8,560 nt of DNA from an uncultured Lutibacter sp. (GTDB taxonomy: Bacteria > Bacteroidota > Bacteroidia > Flavobacteriales > Flavobacteriaceae). Where the stretch lies: positions 1-8,560 of the forward strand of contig CAJXUO010000034.1 in assembly GCA_913061425.1 (NCBI GenBank). The letters run 5' to 3'. The notes under the pieces are model-generated. The model had not been told where the DNA came from and made no database searches. It saw nothing but the letters and a program-made list of their open reading frames with translations. The position numbers and the translations under genes are program-made. Shown in pieces: positions 1 through 6,539 of the stretch (positions are counted from its first letter, which is position 1; the number at the start of each line of letters is the position of its first letter).

Positions 1-15
1 GTGTATAAGAGACAG
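1..15 (+). other. Residual Tn5/Nextera mosaic-end adapter
   Basis: The window opens with GTGTATAAGAGACAG, which is exactly the last 15 bases of the 19-base Tn5 mosaic end used in Nextera-type library preparation. It sits flush at the left edge, so it is read-end adapter left in an assembled contig, not a genomic transposon end. Genomic sequence starts at about base 16. It supplies an artificial in-frame TAA (6-8) upstream of the first gene, which could mislead a gene caller about that gene's 5' limit. Confidence 0.95.
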
Positions 16-116
16 ATTTAACAAATTTTAAATTTATAGTTATCATAACATATAATCGAAATAAATTAACTGACAATCAGTTAATTAAACTGTATAAGTC
101 TTTACTGAAACCTCGC

Positions 117-2021
117 ATGATCGAGGAGAAAATGCTGGTGCTTCTGCGTCAGGGTAAAATTTCTAAATGGTTTTCTGGAATAGGGCAAGAAGCAATTTCT
201 GTAGGAGTTACTTCATCTTTAGAGCAAGATGAGTATATTTTGCCAATGCATCGTAATTTAGGTGTTTTTACTACACGTGAAGTTCCTTTAAGTAGGTTAT
301 TCAGTCAGTGGCAAGGAAAAATGAATGGATTTACTAAAGGTAGAGATCGTTCTTTTCACTTTGGTACTCAAGAGTATAATATTATTGGAATGATATCGCA
401 TTTAGGTCCGCAATTAGGAGTAGCGGATGGAATTGCTTTAGCAAATAAGTTAAGAAGCGAAAAGAAAGTTACGGCTGTTTTTTCTGGTGAAGGTGGAACA
501 AGTGAGGGAGATTTTCATGAGGCATTGAATATTGCTTCGGTTTGGGGATTGCCTGTATTATTTTGTATTGAAAATAATGGATATGGATTGTCAACACCAA
601 GTGCGCAACAGTTTTTAAACCAAGATGTAGCTGATAAAGGAATAGGTTACGGAATGGAAAGTCATATAATTGACGGTAATAATATCTTAGAGGTTTATAC
701 AAAAGTAAATCAACTGGCAGAAGATGTACGAAAGAACCCAAGACCTTTATTGTTGGAATTCAAAACGTTCAGAATGCGAGGTCACGAAGAGGCGAGTGGT
801 ATTAAATATGTACCTAAGGAATTGACTCAAGAATGGGCAGAAAAAGATCCGATTAAGAATTACCAAAAATATTTATTAGACGAAAAATTAATTACGATAG
901 ATGAAATTTTAGTTTTCAAGAAAGCAATCAGTAAAGAAATTGATGAAAATTGGAAAAAAGCAGTTAAAGAAGAAATTCATGAATCATCAATAGAAAATGA
1001 ATTAAGTGATGTTTTTCAAGATTTTGAGTATCAAGAAGTGAAGCCAACAGAAAAGAAAAGTAAAATCAGGTTGGTTGATGCTATTTCTAATGGCTTAAGG
1101 CAATCTATGGAGAAACATGATAATATGATTATCATGGGTCAAGATATTGCTGAGTATGGCGGTGTTTTTAAGGTTACGGAAGGGTTTTTAGAGCAATTTG
1201 GAGAGGATAGAATTAGAAATACACCTATTTGTGAGTCTGGAATTATAGAAGCTGCATACGGACTGTCAATCAATGGTTTTAAAAGCGTAGTGGAATTACA
1301 ATTTTCTGATTTTGTTACTTCTGGATTTAATCCTGTTATAAATTTATTAGCAAAATCTTACTATCGTTGGCAGCAAAATGCCGATATCGTTTTAAGAATG
1401 CCTTGTGGTGCAGATGTTGGAGCAGGTCCATTTCATAGCCAAACAAATGAAGCATGGTTTACACATACTCCAGGGTTAAAAGTAGTATATCCTGCATTTC
1501 CACAAGATGCGAAAGGATTATTGGCAACAGCAATTGAAGATCCAAATCCAGTATTGTTTTTTGAGCACAAGGCGATATATCGTTCTGTGTATCAAGAAGT
1601 TTCAGATGATTATTTTACAATTCCGTTTGGAAAAGCAAGTATTTTAAAAGAAGGTAAAGATGTAACAATTGTAACGTATGGAGCAGGAGTTCATTGGGCT
1701 TTGGCGACTTTAGATGAGCATCCAACTATTTCTGCTGATTTAATTGATTTGCGTTCGCTACAACCTTTAGATACGGATGCTGTATTCAGTTCAGTAAAAA
1801 AGACAGGAAGAGTAATTATACTTCAAGAAGATAGTATGTTTGGAGGTATTGCATCAGATTTGTCAGCACTGATAACCGAAAATTGTTTTGAATCTTTAGA
1901 CGCTCCCGTAAAGCGTTGTGCAAGTATAGAAACTCCAATTCCGTTTGCAAAACAATTGGAAAATAAGTATTTACCTAAAATTAGGTTTGTTGATGATTTA
2001 AAAGAACTATTGGCTTATTAG
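117..2021 (+). CDS. Fused alpha/beta E1 of a 2-oxoacid dehydrogenase complex (5' end unresolved)
   Basis: This is the thiamine-diphosphate-dependent decarboxylating E1 component of a branched-chain 2-oxoacid or pyruvate dehydrogenase complex, with both subunits in one chain. It transfers the acyl group to lipoyl-E2; E2 and E3 are not in this window. Numbered from the ATG at 117, the alpha half spans about 1-300 and holds the cofactor-binding motif as GEG (124-126) to ENN (152-154), plus the RMRGHEEASG segment. A charged linker (about 290-315) leads to the beta half (about 317-634) with MGQDIAEYGGVFKVT and the C-terminal transketolase-like domain. The frame stays open upstream of 117 to the genomic edge. 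Codons 66-116 read LTDNQLIKLYKSLLKPR, which resembles the N-terminus I recall for flavobacterial homologues. The real start is therefore upstream, near 42-50 without an ATG or beyond the contig. The fusion is common in Bacteroidetes; branched-chain versus pyruvate specificity cannot be decided here. Confidence 0.93.
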   Translation: MIEEKMLVLLRQGKISKWFSGIGQEAISVGVTSSLEQDEYILPMHRNLGVFTTREVPLSRLFSQWQGKMNGFTKGRDRSFHFGTQEYNIIGMISHLGPQLGVADGIALANKLRSEKKVTAVFSGEGGTSEGDFHEALNIASVWGLPVLFCIENNGYGLSTPSAQQFLNQDVADKGIGYGMESHIIDGNNILEVYTKVNQLAEDVRKNPRPLLLEFKTFRMRGHEEASGIKYVPKELTQEWAEKDPIKNYQKYLLDEKLITIDEILVFKKAISKEIDENWKKAVKEEIHESSIENELSDVFQDFEYQEVKPTEKKSKIRLVDAISNGLRQSMEKHDNMIIMGQDIAEYGGVFKVTEGFLEQFGEDRIRNTPICESGIIEAAYGLSINGFKSVVELQFSDFVTSGFNPVINLLAKSYYRWQQNADIVLRMPCGADVGAGPFHSQTNEAWFTHTPGLKVVYPAFPQDAKGLLATAIEDPNPVLFFEHKAIYRSVYQEVSDDYFTIPFGKASILKEGKDVTIVTYGAGVHWALATLDEHPTISADLIDLRSLQPLDTDAVFSSVKKTGRVIILQEDSMFGGIASDLSALITENCFESLDAPVKRCASIETPIPFAKQLENKYLPKIRFVDDLKELLAY

Positions 2022-2023
2022 AA

Positions 2024-2206
2024 ATGTTTGAACACTTTTTTCAATGTCCACATTGTTGGGAAGAAATATCTTTTTTACTTGACTCTTCAGAGCATACACA
2101 TGACTATATTGAAGATTGCGAAGTGTGTTGTAATCCTATAGAAATAACTGCTGTTTTTGAAAATAATGAATTGCAAAGTTTTGTAGTCACAGAAATAGGG
2201 CAGTAA
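2024..2206 (+). CDS. CPXCG-type cysteine-rich zinc-ribbon protein
   Basis: This small 60-residue protein resembles the CPXCG (Cys_rich_CPXG) family of short zinc-ribbon-like proteins, whose function is not established. Visible are a first knuckle CPHC (Cys8, Cys11) and a second CEVCC (Cys32, Cys35, Cys36), about 20 residues apart, a spacing that suits binding of one zinc ion. The N-terminal half is aromatic-rich and the last third contains a strand-like segment. The ATG lies two bases after the E1 stop, so the two genes are almost certainly co-transcribed and probably translationally coupled. There is no signal peptide or membrane segment, so it is presumably cytosolic. A functional link with the dehydrogenase is not implied beyond the shared transcript. 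Confidence 0.85.
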   Translation: MFEHFFQCPHCWEEISFLLDSSEHTHDYIEDCEVCCNPIEITAVFENNELQSFVVTEIGQ

Positions 2207-2240
2207 AAAAGCCTTAAATTTTTTGATTTAGGACTTTAAT
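2205..2240 (+). terminator. Weak hairpin plus T-rich tail after the E1/CPXCG operon
   Basis: Just after the CPXCG stop, AAAGCCTTAAAT can pair with ATTTAGGACTTT across a short T-rich loop. The match is imperfect, with about one bulge on each side, and a T-rich stretch follows. This fits a weak rho-independent terminator separating the E1 operon from the next promoter. The imperfect stem keeps confidence moderate. Confidence 0.45.
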
Positions 2241-2299
2241 TATATTTTTAGTCTTAAATTATCACTCCGTTTAATGGTAATAATCATTAAAATATGATG

Positions 2300-2307
2300 T
2301 ACTTTTG
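2300..2307 (+). promoter_or_regulatory. Bacteroidetes -7 promoter element for the DEAD-box helicase
   Basis: TACTTTTG matches the Bacteroidetes primary sigma -7 consensus TAnnTTTG exactly and ends 20 bases before the helicase ATG at 2328. That would give a short leader. No clear TTTG-type -33 element is visible at the usual distance upstream; the nearest candidate is the T-rich GTTTAA around 2269. Confidence 0.6.
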
Positions 2308-2327
2308 CAGTTCATAAAAACCATATC

Positions 2328-3446
2328 ATGTCGGCATTTAAGGGATTAGGAATCCATATAGATTATATTAAAGGATTAAATGAATTAGGGATCAAAACTC
2401 CCACAGAAATTCAAGAAAAAGCAATTCCAAAACTAATTAATTCTAAAATAGATTTTATTGGTTTGGCTCAAACTGGAACTGGAAAAACCGCTGCATATGG
2501 ATTACCACTTTTACATCAAGTTGATCCAAATGAACCTGTAATTCAATCACTTATTTTATCTCCAACGCGTGAATTGGCTCAACAAATAAAAAAGCAATTA
2601 TTTAAGTTTACAAAATATGTAGATCATAAAATATTTATAGAAGGTGTTTATGGTGGTGAAAAAATAGAAAAACAAATTAAGGCATTACAACGAACTACAC
2701 ATGTAGTTGTAGCAACTCCTGGACGGTTAATTGATTTAATTGAAAGAGGAGCAATAAATATTAGTCAAGTACAAACTTTGGTGTTAGATGAAGCCGATGA
2801 GATGTTGAGTATGGGTTTCAAGCAAGACATTAATAGAATCTTGAAATACACCAATGGTAAAGCAAACACTTGGTTGTTCTCAGCAACTTTCCCTCAAGAA
2901 ATTGATAGAATAGTGAAGACTTACATGTCTAGTAGTGCAGAGAAAGTAGAAGTAAACAAAGACTCGTTAGTAAATGAGAATATCACACATTTATATATCA
3001 AAACGAGTTTAAAAGAAAAGAATAATGCTTTAGTACGTTTACTTGAAAGTAGAGGAACAGATAGAGGAATTGTTTTTTGTAGAACGAAAGCGGGAACTCA
3101 AAACTTGTCGGAATTTTTAAAGGAAGAAGGTTTTTCTGTTGATGCTTTAGAAGGAGATATGCAACAAAGAGATCGTGAAAAAGTAATGCGTAAGTTTAAA
3201 AAAGAAACGATTGATATTTTGGTTTCTACTGATGTTTCAGCACGTGGAATTGATGTAAATGATTTAGGTTTTGTGATTCATCATCAATTGCCAGAAAAAC
3301 TAGAGTATTACACACATAGAAGTGGAAGAACAGCAAGAGCAGGAAAAACAGGATATTCAATTTCTTTATTAATTCCAAGTGATTTACATCGAATTCAAGA
3401 ATTAGAAAGAGGACTAGGGATTAAATTTGTAGAAACTAAAATTTAA
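2328..3446 (+). CDS. DEAD-box ATP-dependent RNA helicase, minimal core
   Basis: This cytosolic RNA-unwinding ATPase of the DEAD-box family carries the complete helicase core: Q motif around Gln29, Walker A AQTGTGKT (47-54), PTRELAQQ (79-86), TPGR (130-133), DEAD (154-157), SAT (185-187), the IVFCRTK segment (248-254), motif V DVSARGIDV (302-310) and motif VI HRSGRTAR (330-337). All catalytic residues are present. At 372 residues the protein ends about 35 residues after motif VI, so it lacks the basic or DbpA-type C-terminal RNA-binding tail found in many bacterial relatives. RNA specificity may therefore come from a partner. The ATG at 2328 sits 20 bases after a TAnnTTTG box and is followed by FKGLGIH, a normal beginning for the family. 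The DUF1456 gene follows three bases downstream. The exact role (ribosome assembly, RNA decay or cold adaptation) cannot be told from sequence. Confidence 0.95.
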   Translation: MSAFKGLGIHIDYIKGLNELGIKTPTEIQEKAIPKLINSKIDFIGLAQTGTGKTAAYGLPLLHQVDPNEPVIQSLILSPTRELAQQIKKQLFKFTKYVDHKIFIEGVYGGEKIEKQIKALQRTTHVVVATPGRLIDLIERGAINISQVQTLVLDEADEMLSMGFKQDINRILKYTNGKANTWLFSATFPQEIDRIVKTYMSSSAEKVEVNKDSLVNENITHLYIKTSLKEKNNALVRLLESRGTDRGIVFCRTKAGTQNLSEFLKEEGFSVDALEGDMQQRDREKVMRKFKKETIDILVSTDVSARGIDVNDLGFVIHHQLPEKLEYYTHRSGRTARAGKTGYSISLLIPSDLHRIQELERGLGIKFVETKI

Positions 3447-3449
3447 ATT

Positions 3450-3710
3450 ATGGGATTGACGAACAATGATATTTTCAAGAAATTACGTGTTGCACATAAG
3501 TTACGTGATGAAGATATGGTCAAGATTTTGGCTTTAGTAGATTTTAAAATTTCTAAAAGTGAATTGAATTCATTTTTCAGAAATGAGAATCACGATAAAT
3601 ATATGGAAGTTGGGGATCAAATCTTACGTAATTTTTTAAACGGATTGATTATTCATTTAAGAGGACCAATGCCTAAGAAAGAGGATAGTTCTAAAGAGGA
3701 TAAAAAATAG
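3450..3710 (+). CDS. DUF1456 (YehS-like) family protein, single domain
   Basis: This 86-residue protein resembles the DUF1456 family, named from E. coli YehS, which has no assigned function. The recognisable signature is NNDIFKKLRVAHKLRD near the N-terminus, then VDFKISKSELNSFFRN (about 31-46), then DQILRNFLNGLIIHLRG (about 56-72). YehS carries two copies of this unit in about 155 residues; here there is one, followed by a lysine/acid-rich tail (about 75-86). The ATG is three bases after the helicase stop, so the gene is in the helicase operon and the two may be translated together. The proximity makes an RNA-related role plausible but unproven. The stop lies two bases from the end of the converging pseudouridine synthase gene. 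Confidence 0.88.
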   Translation: MGLTNNDIFKKLRVAHKLRDEDMVKILALVDFKISKSELNSFFRNENHDKYMEVGDQILRNFLNGLIIHLRGPMPKKEDSSKEDKK

Positions 3711-3712
3711 CG

Positions 3713-4300
3713 TTAAACTTCAAAATTCTCTTCTAACTCAATAATTTCCGCAGGTTTCATTGTATCAAGTTTTATGCTTCCTATGCGTACTCGTATGAGG
3801 CGCAATGTTGGAAGTCCAACTACTGCAGTCATTTTACGAACTTGTCGAAACTTACCCTCTCTTAACGTAATTGACAGCCAACTTGTTGGACCATGTCTAT
3901 CATCTCTAACTTTTTTACTTCGTTCTTCAAAAATTGGAATTTCAGTCAATATTTTGGCTTCACAAGGCTTGGTCAAATATACAGCACCTTCTATGCCGAT
4001 TTCAACACCATTTTTAAGTTTTTCAATACTATTAGAAGTTATAAGTCCATCAACCTGAGCATAATATTCTTTTTCAACTTTACTACTTCGTATAAATTCA
4101 CTTGTCTTTCCATCAGTAGTTAGCAATAATAATCCTTCAGACTTCTCATCCAATCTGCCAATAGCCATAGTGTCAGCAGGAACGTCAAATAAATCACCCA
4201 ATAATTTTTTATTAGTTCTTTTGGTTTGATTATTTATAAACTGACTTAAATAACCATACGGTTTATATATGATAAAGTGCTGATGTACTTTTTGGAGCAT
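3713..4300 (-). CDS. RluE-like 23S rRNA pseudouridine synthase
   Basis: This is a pseudouridine synthase of the RsuA/RluB/E/F family, most like RluE, which in E. coli modifies one uridine of 23S rRNA. The catalytic signature GRLDEKSEGLLLLTTDG (about 48-64) is intact, with Asp51 as the expected nucleophile. YKPYG (about 12-16) and the C-terminal EGKFRQVRKMTAVVGLPTLRLIRVRIG block are also present; the preceding GPTSWLSITL favours RluE. Like RluE it has no N-terminal S4 domain, and 195 residues is close to the family length. The gene runs towards the DUF1456 gene with two bases between the stops, leaving no room for a separate terminator. Its start is divergent from the helicase at 4401. A possible minus-strand -7 box, TATTTTTA (4347 to 4340), has one mismatch to TAnnTTTG. 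The exact target uridine is inferred. Confidence 0.93.
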   Translation of the reverse strand: MLQKVHQHFIIYKPYGYLSQFINNQTKRTNKKLLGDLFDVPADTMAIGRLDEKSEGLLLLTTDGKTSEFIRSSKVEKEYYAQVDGLITSNSIEKLKNGVEIGIEGAVYLTKPCEAKILTEIPIFEERSKKVRDDRHGPTSWLSITLREGKFRQVRKMTAVVGLPTLRLIRVRIGSIKLDTMKPAEIIELEENFEV

Positions 4301-4367
4301 TTTCTTGATAAGGTGTTTATTACTATTTATATTTTTTCATAAAAATAGCTAAAATATCCTCATAAAG

Positions 4368-4385
4368 GACGTATTTTTGTACGTC
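4368..4385. repeat. Perfect inverted repeat over the helicase promoter
   Basis: GACGTA (4368-4373) and TACGTC (4380-4385) are exact reverse complements separated by six bases, TTTTTG. The arms overlap the start of the TAnnTTTG box and the loop contains the rest of it. The dyad could be an operator for a dimeric regulator or a small hairpin at the start of the transcript. It sits 15-32 bases before the ATG at 4401. Confidence 0.5.
4372..4379 (+). promoter_or_regulatory. Bacteroidetes -7 promoter element for the DEAH helicase
   Basis: TATTTTTG fits TAnnTTTG exactly and ends 21 bases before the ATG at 4401, the same spacing as at the DEAD-box gene. No convincing TTTG -33 element is visible 17-23 bases further upstream. 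It lies within an inverted repeat (4368-4385). Confidence 0.55.
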
Positions 4386-4400
4386 ATCAAAAATTAGATA

Positions 4401-5957
4401 ATGCTAGAAGTAACTACTGCTGAACTACAAGAAAGAAAATCAGGTAAAGATTTATATAATTATCAGAAAGGCGCAATAAATAAAATTTTTAAAAGTTTTG
4501 AAGACGCTCCAGATGATTATCATTTGTTATATCAGTTACCAACAGGAGGAGGTAAGACAGTAATTTTTTCTGAAATTGTTAGGCAATATTTGAAGCATCA
4601 TAAAAAAAGAGTTTTGGTGATGACTCACAGAGTTGAATTGTGCAAGCAAACATCTAACATGCTTACAGAATTTGGTGTTGTAAATAAAGTAGTTGATAGT
4701 AAAGCAAATTTAGAAGATCAATCAGAATATGATTGTTTTGTTGCTATGGTAGAGACTCTAAATAATAGGCTGAATGATGATAAATTAGATATTTCTGATA
4801 TTGGTTTAGTTATTATTGATGAGGCACATTACAATTCGTTTACTAAATTATTCAAGTTTTTTGAGAAGTCATTTATTTTAGGAGTTACTGCAACACCTTT
4901 GAGTTCAAATGTTAAACTTCCTATGAAGGATAATTACAACGAACTTATTGTTGGAGAAACAATTGAAGCATTGATAGAAAATGAGTTCCTTGCACGTGCA
5001 GAAACATATTCATACAATGTAGGCTTAACTTCTTTAGAAATTGGTACAAATGGAGATTATACAGTTAAATCTTCTGAAGATTTATATACCAATAACGACA
5101 TGTTATCAAAGTTGTTAATGTCTTATGAAACACATTCTAAAGGTAAAAAAACATTAATTTTCAATAACGGTATTAATACATCAATACATGTTTACGAAAC
5201 ATTTAAAGCAGCAGGATATCCAATCGCACATTTAGATAATACTGTTAGTAAAAAAGATAGAGCAAAATTATTGGAATGGTTTAAAGAAACTCCACATGCG
5301 ATACTTACATCAGTTAGTATCTTAACAACAGGATTTGATGAACCAACAATTGATACAATTATATTAAACAGAGCCACAAAATCATTGGGATTATACTATC
5401 AAATGGTTGGTCGTGGTTCAAGAATATTAAATAACAAAGCAAAATTTTCAATAATAGATTTAGGAAATAATTTTCATCGATTTGGTCCTTGGGGAGCCGA
5501 TTTAGACTGGCAAAAAATATTTAGATCTCCAGATCATTATCTTGATAAGTTATTAAATGATGAAGATTTAGAAAGTGATTTTAGATATAAAATGCCTCCA
5601 GAATTGAGAAGTGAGTTTTCAAATTCAGACGAAGTATATTTTGATGTCAAAAAAACATATGTAGATTCTGTAGCAAAAGGGCTATCTTCTAAAGTGGTTT
5701 TAGAGAAATCTATTGATCATCATGCAAAAATATGTATAGAAAACAGTGAAGATGTCTATGATGCATATGCTTTGGCAAAGTTATTGAATGATGATATTAA
5801 TCATAGAATTGATAGATATAGCAAGTGTATATGTAGAAGTACGCACAATTTTATTGATTGGCTAAATGATGATTACAGAAAAAAATTACGAATACATTTA
5901 CGTGAGAATTTTGATGTAATCTTTGAGGAGATTCACGGTAGACCACCTGAAGATTAG
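4401..5957 (+). CDS. DEAD/DEAH superfamily 2 helicase (RadD/SSL2-like)
   Basis: This superfamily 2 DNA or RNA translocase is of the COG1061/RadD-like type rather than a DEAD-box RNA helicase. The core is complete: an upstream YNYQKGAI segment with a Gln at 22, Walker A LPTGGGKT (46-53), THRVELCKQ (75-83), DEAH box IIDEAH (138-143), motif III TATP (163-166), motif V TTGFDEP (309-315) and motif VI QMVGRGSR (334-341) with two arginines for ATP sensing. Residues about 345-518 show no motif I recognise. They include IIDLGNNFHRFG, common in this helicase group, and Cys477/Cys479 (SKCICRS), too few for a zinc site. E. coli RadD acts in DNA repair, but this protein is shorter (518 residues) and the assignment is by family only. 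The ATG follows a TAnnTTTG box. The cold-shock gene lies 78 bases downstream on the same strand with no strong terminator between, so read-through is plausible. Confidence 0.88.
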   Translation: MLEVTTAELQERKSGKDLYNYQKGAINKIFKSFEDAPDDYHLLYQLPTGGGKTVIFSEIVRQYLKHHKKRVLVMTHRVELCKQTSNMLTEFGVVNKVVDSKANLEDQSEYDCFVAMVETLNNRLNDDKLDISDIGLVIIDEAHYNSFTKLFKFFEKSFILGVTATPLSSNVKLPMKDNYNELIVGETIEALIENEFLARAETYSYNVGLTSLEIGTNGDYTVKSSEDLYTNNDMLSKLLMSYETHSKGKKTLIFNNGINTSIHVYETFKAAGYPIAHLDNTVSKKDRAKLLEWFKETPHAILTSVSILTTGFDEPTIDTIILNRATKSLGLYYQMVGRGSRILNNKAKFSIIDLGNNFHRFGPWGADLDWQKIFRSPDHYLDKLLNDEDLESDFRYKMPPELRSEFSNSDEVYFDVKKTYVDSVAKGLSSKVVLEKSIDHHAKICIENSEDVYDAYALAKLLNDDINHRIDRYSKCICRSTHNFIDWLNDDYRKKLRIHLRENFDVIFEEIHGRPPED

Positions 5958-6035
5958 ATTTTTATTTCTCAAATAAATTGTATAAATTGCTAGGCTCTAA
6001 AAAAACAACACTAAAAATAAATATTAAGACAATAA

Positions 6036-6488
6036 ATGGCAAAATCGCAACAGACTTTTAACAAGAGTGAAAAGGAGAAAAAGCGTTTGAAAAAACGTGA
6101 ATTAAAGCAGAAGAAAAAAGAGGAACGTAAATCTAGCTCTGTTAAAGGTGGGAAATTAGAAGATATGTTGGCTTATGTTGATGCGTATGGACGCATTACA
6201 GATACTCCACCAGATCCTGAGGATAAGATAATAGTTGACGCAGAAGATATTATTCTTGGGATACCTAAGAAGGTTGAAGGTGAAGAGGAATCTAAAGAAA
6301 AGCAAGGGAAAGTATCATTTTTTGATACCTCTAAAGGTTTTGGATTTATTTTAGATACACAAACTCAAGAGAAGTATTTTGTTCACGTTTCTGGTTTGAT
6401 TGATGAGATTGCAGAGAACGATAAAGTACAATTTGAATTAGAAAAGGGATTAAAGGGAATGAATGCTGTTCGTGTTAAAAAAATCTAG
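6036..6488 (+). CDS. Cold-shock-domain protein with basic N-terminal tail
   Basis: This 150-residue nucleic-acid-binding protein has a C-terminal cold-shock domain (about 90-150). RNP1 reads KGFGFI (100-105) and RNP2 YFVHVSGL (114-121), both intact. The first 40 residues are dominated by Lys, Arg and Glu (SEKEKKRLKKRELKQKKK, 11-28), likely helical or disordered and RNA-binding. The middle (about 41-88) is acidic with a YGRITDTPPDPED segment. Classical Csp proteins are only about 70 residues, so this is the extended form, which I recall as common in Bacteroidetes; single-stranded RNA is the expected ligand. The start is the ATG at 6036, 78 bases after the helicase stop; no clean TAnnTTTG box precedes it (TAAATTG near 5983 is a poor match), so it may be read from the helicase promoter. 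A strong terminator follows. Confidence 0.92.
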   Translation: MAKSQQTFNKSEKEKKRLKKRELKQKKKEERKSSSVKGGKLEDMLAYVDAYGRITDTPPDPEDKIIVDAEDIILGIPKKVEGEEESKEKQGKVSFFDTSKGFGFILDTQTQEKYFVHVSGLIDEIAENDKVQFELEKGLKGMNAVRVKKI

Positions 6489-6508
6489 TTCTATTCAATT
6501 ATAAAAAT

Positions 6509-6539
6509 AAAGAAGTTCTTTCATTAGGACTTTTTTTTT
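6509..6539 (+). terminator. Intrinsic terminator after the cold-shock gene
   Basis: AAGTTCT (6513-6519) pairs with AGGACTT (6526-6532), allowing one T-G wobble, around the loop TTCATT. The flanking AAAG can extend the stem into the run of nine T (6531-6539). This is a typical rho-independent terminator placed 20 bases after the stop. It probably ends the helicase/cold-shock transcription unit and insulates the surface-protein gene. Confidence 0.8.

Larger units (their letters stand above)
4301..4400. promoter_or_regulatory. Divergent intergenic region between rRNA synthase and helicase
   Basis: These 100 AT-rich bases separate the RluE-like gene (leaving to the left) and the helicase (to the right), so both promoters must lie here or inside the genes. 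The rightward TAnnTTTG box and inverted repeat are listed separately. The leftward candidate TATTTTTA (4347 to 4340, minus strand) is one base off consensus and 39 bases from the start. The two promoters are close enough to be co-regulated. Confidence 0.5.

Noticed and set aside
1..15. Genomic transposon end or insertion-sequence boundary
   Set aside because: The match is to the engineered Tn5 mosaic end and it is flush with the window edge, with no transposase gene, so library adapter is the better explanation.
469..741. Open frame of 90 codons on the minus strand inside the E1 gene
   Set aside because: It lies fully inside a strongly conserved gene on the other strand and its translation is low-complexity with no recognisable motif.
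3774..4123. Two plus-strand open frames inside the RluE-like gene
   Set aside because: They are antisense shadows of a gene with intact catalytic motifs; neither translation resembles a protein family.
5192..5377. Short minus-strand open frame inside the DEAH helicase
   Set aside because: It is antisense to helicase motif V and has no promoter or family resemblance.
5961..5977. Perfect A/T-only dyad TTTATTT-CTC-AAATAAA after the DEAH helicase
   Set aside because: The stem has no G-C pair, the loop is three bases and no T-run follows, so it is unlikely to terminate; such dyads are common by chance in AT-rich spacers.
2328..6488. Helicase pair as part of a phage-defence system
   Set aside because: No nuclease, methylase, protease or other effector is present between or beside the helicases, and the neighbours are rRNA modification and cold-shock genes.
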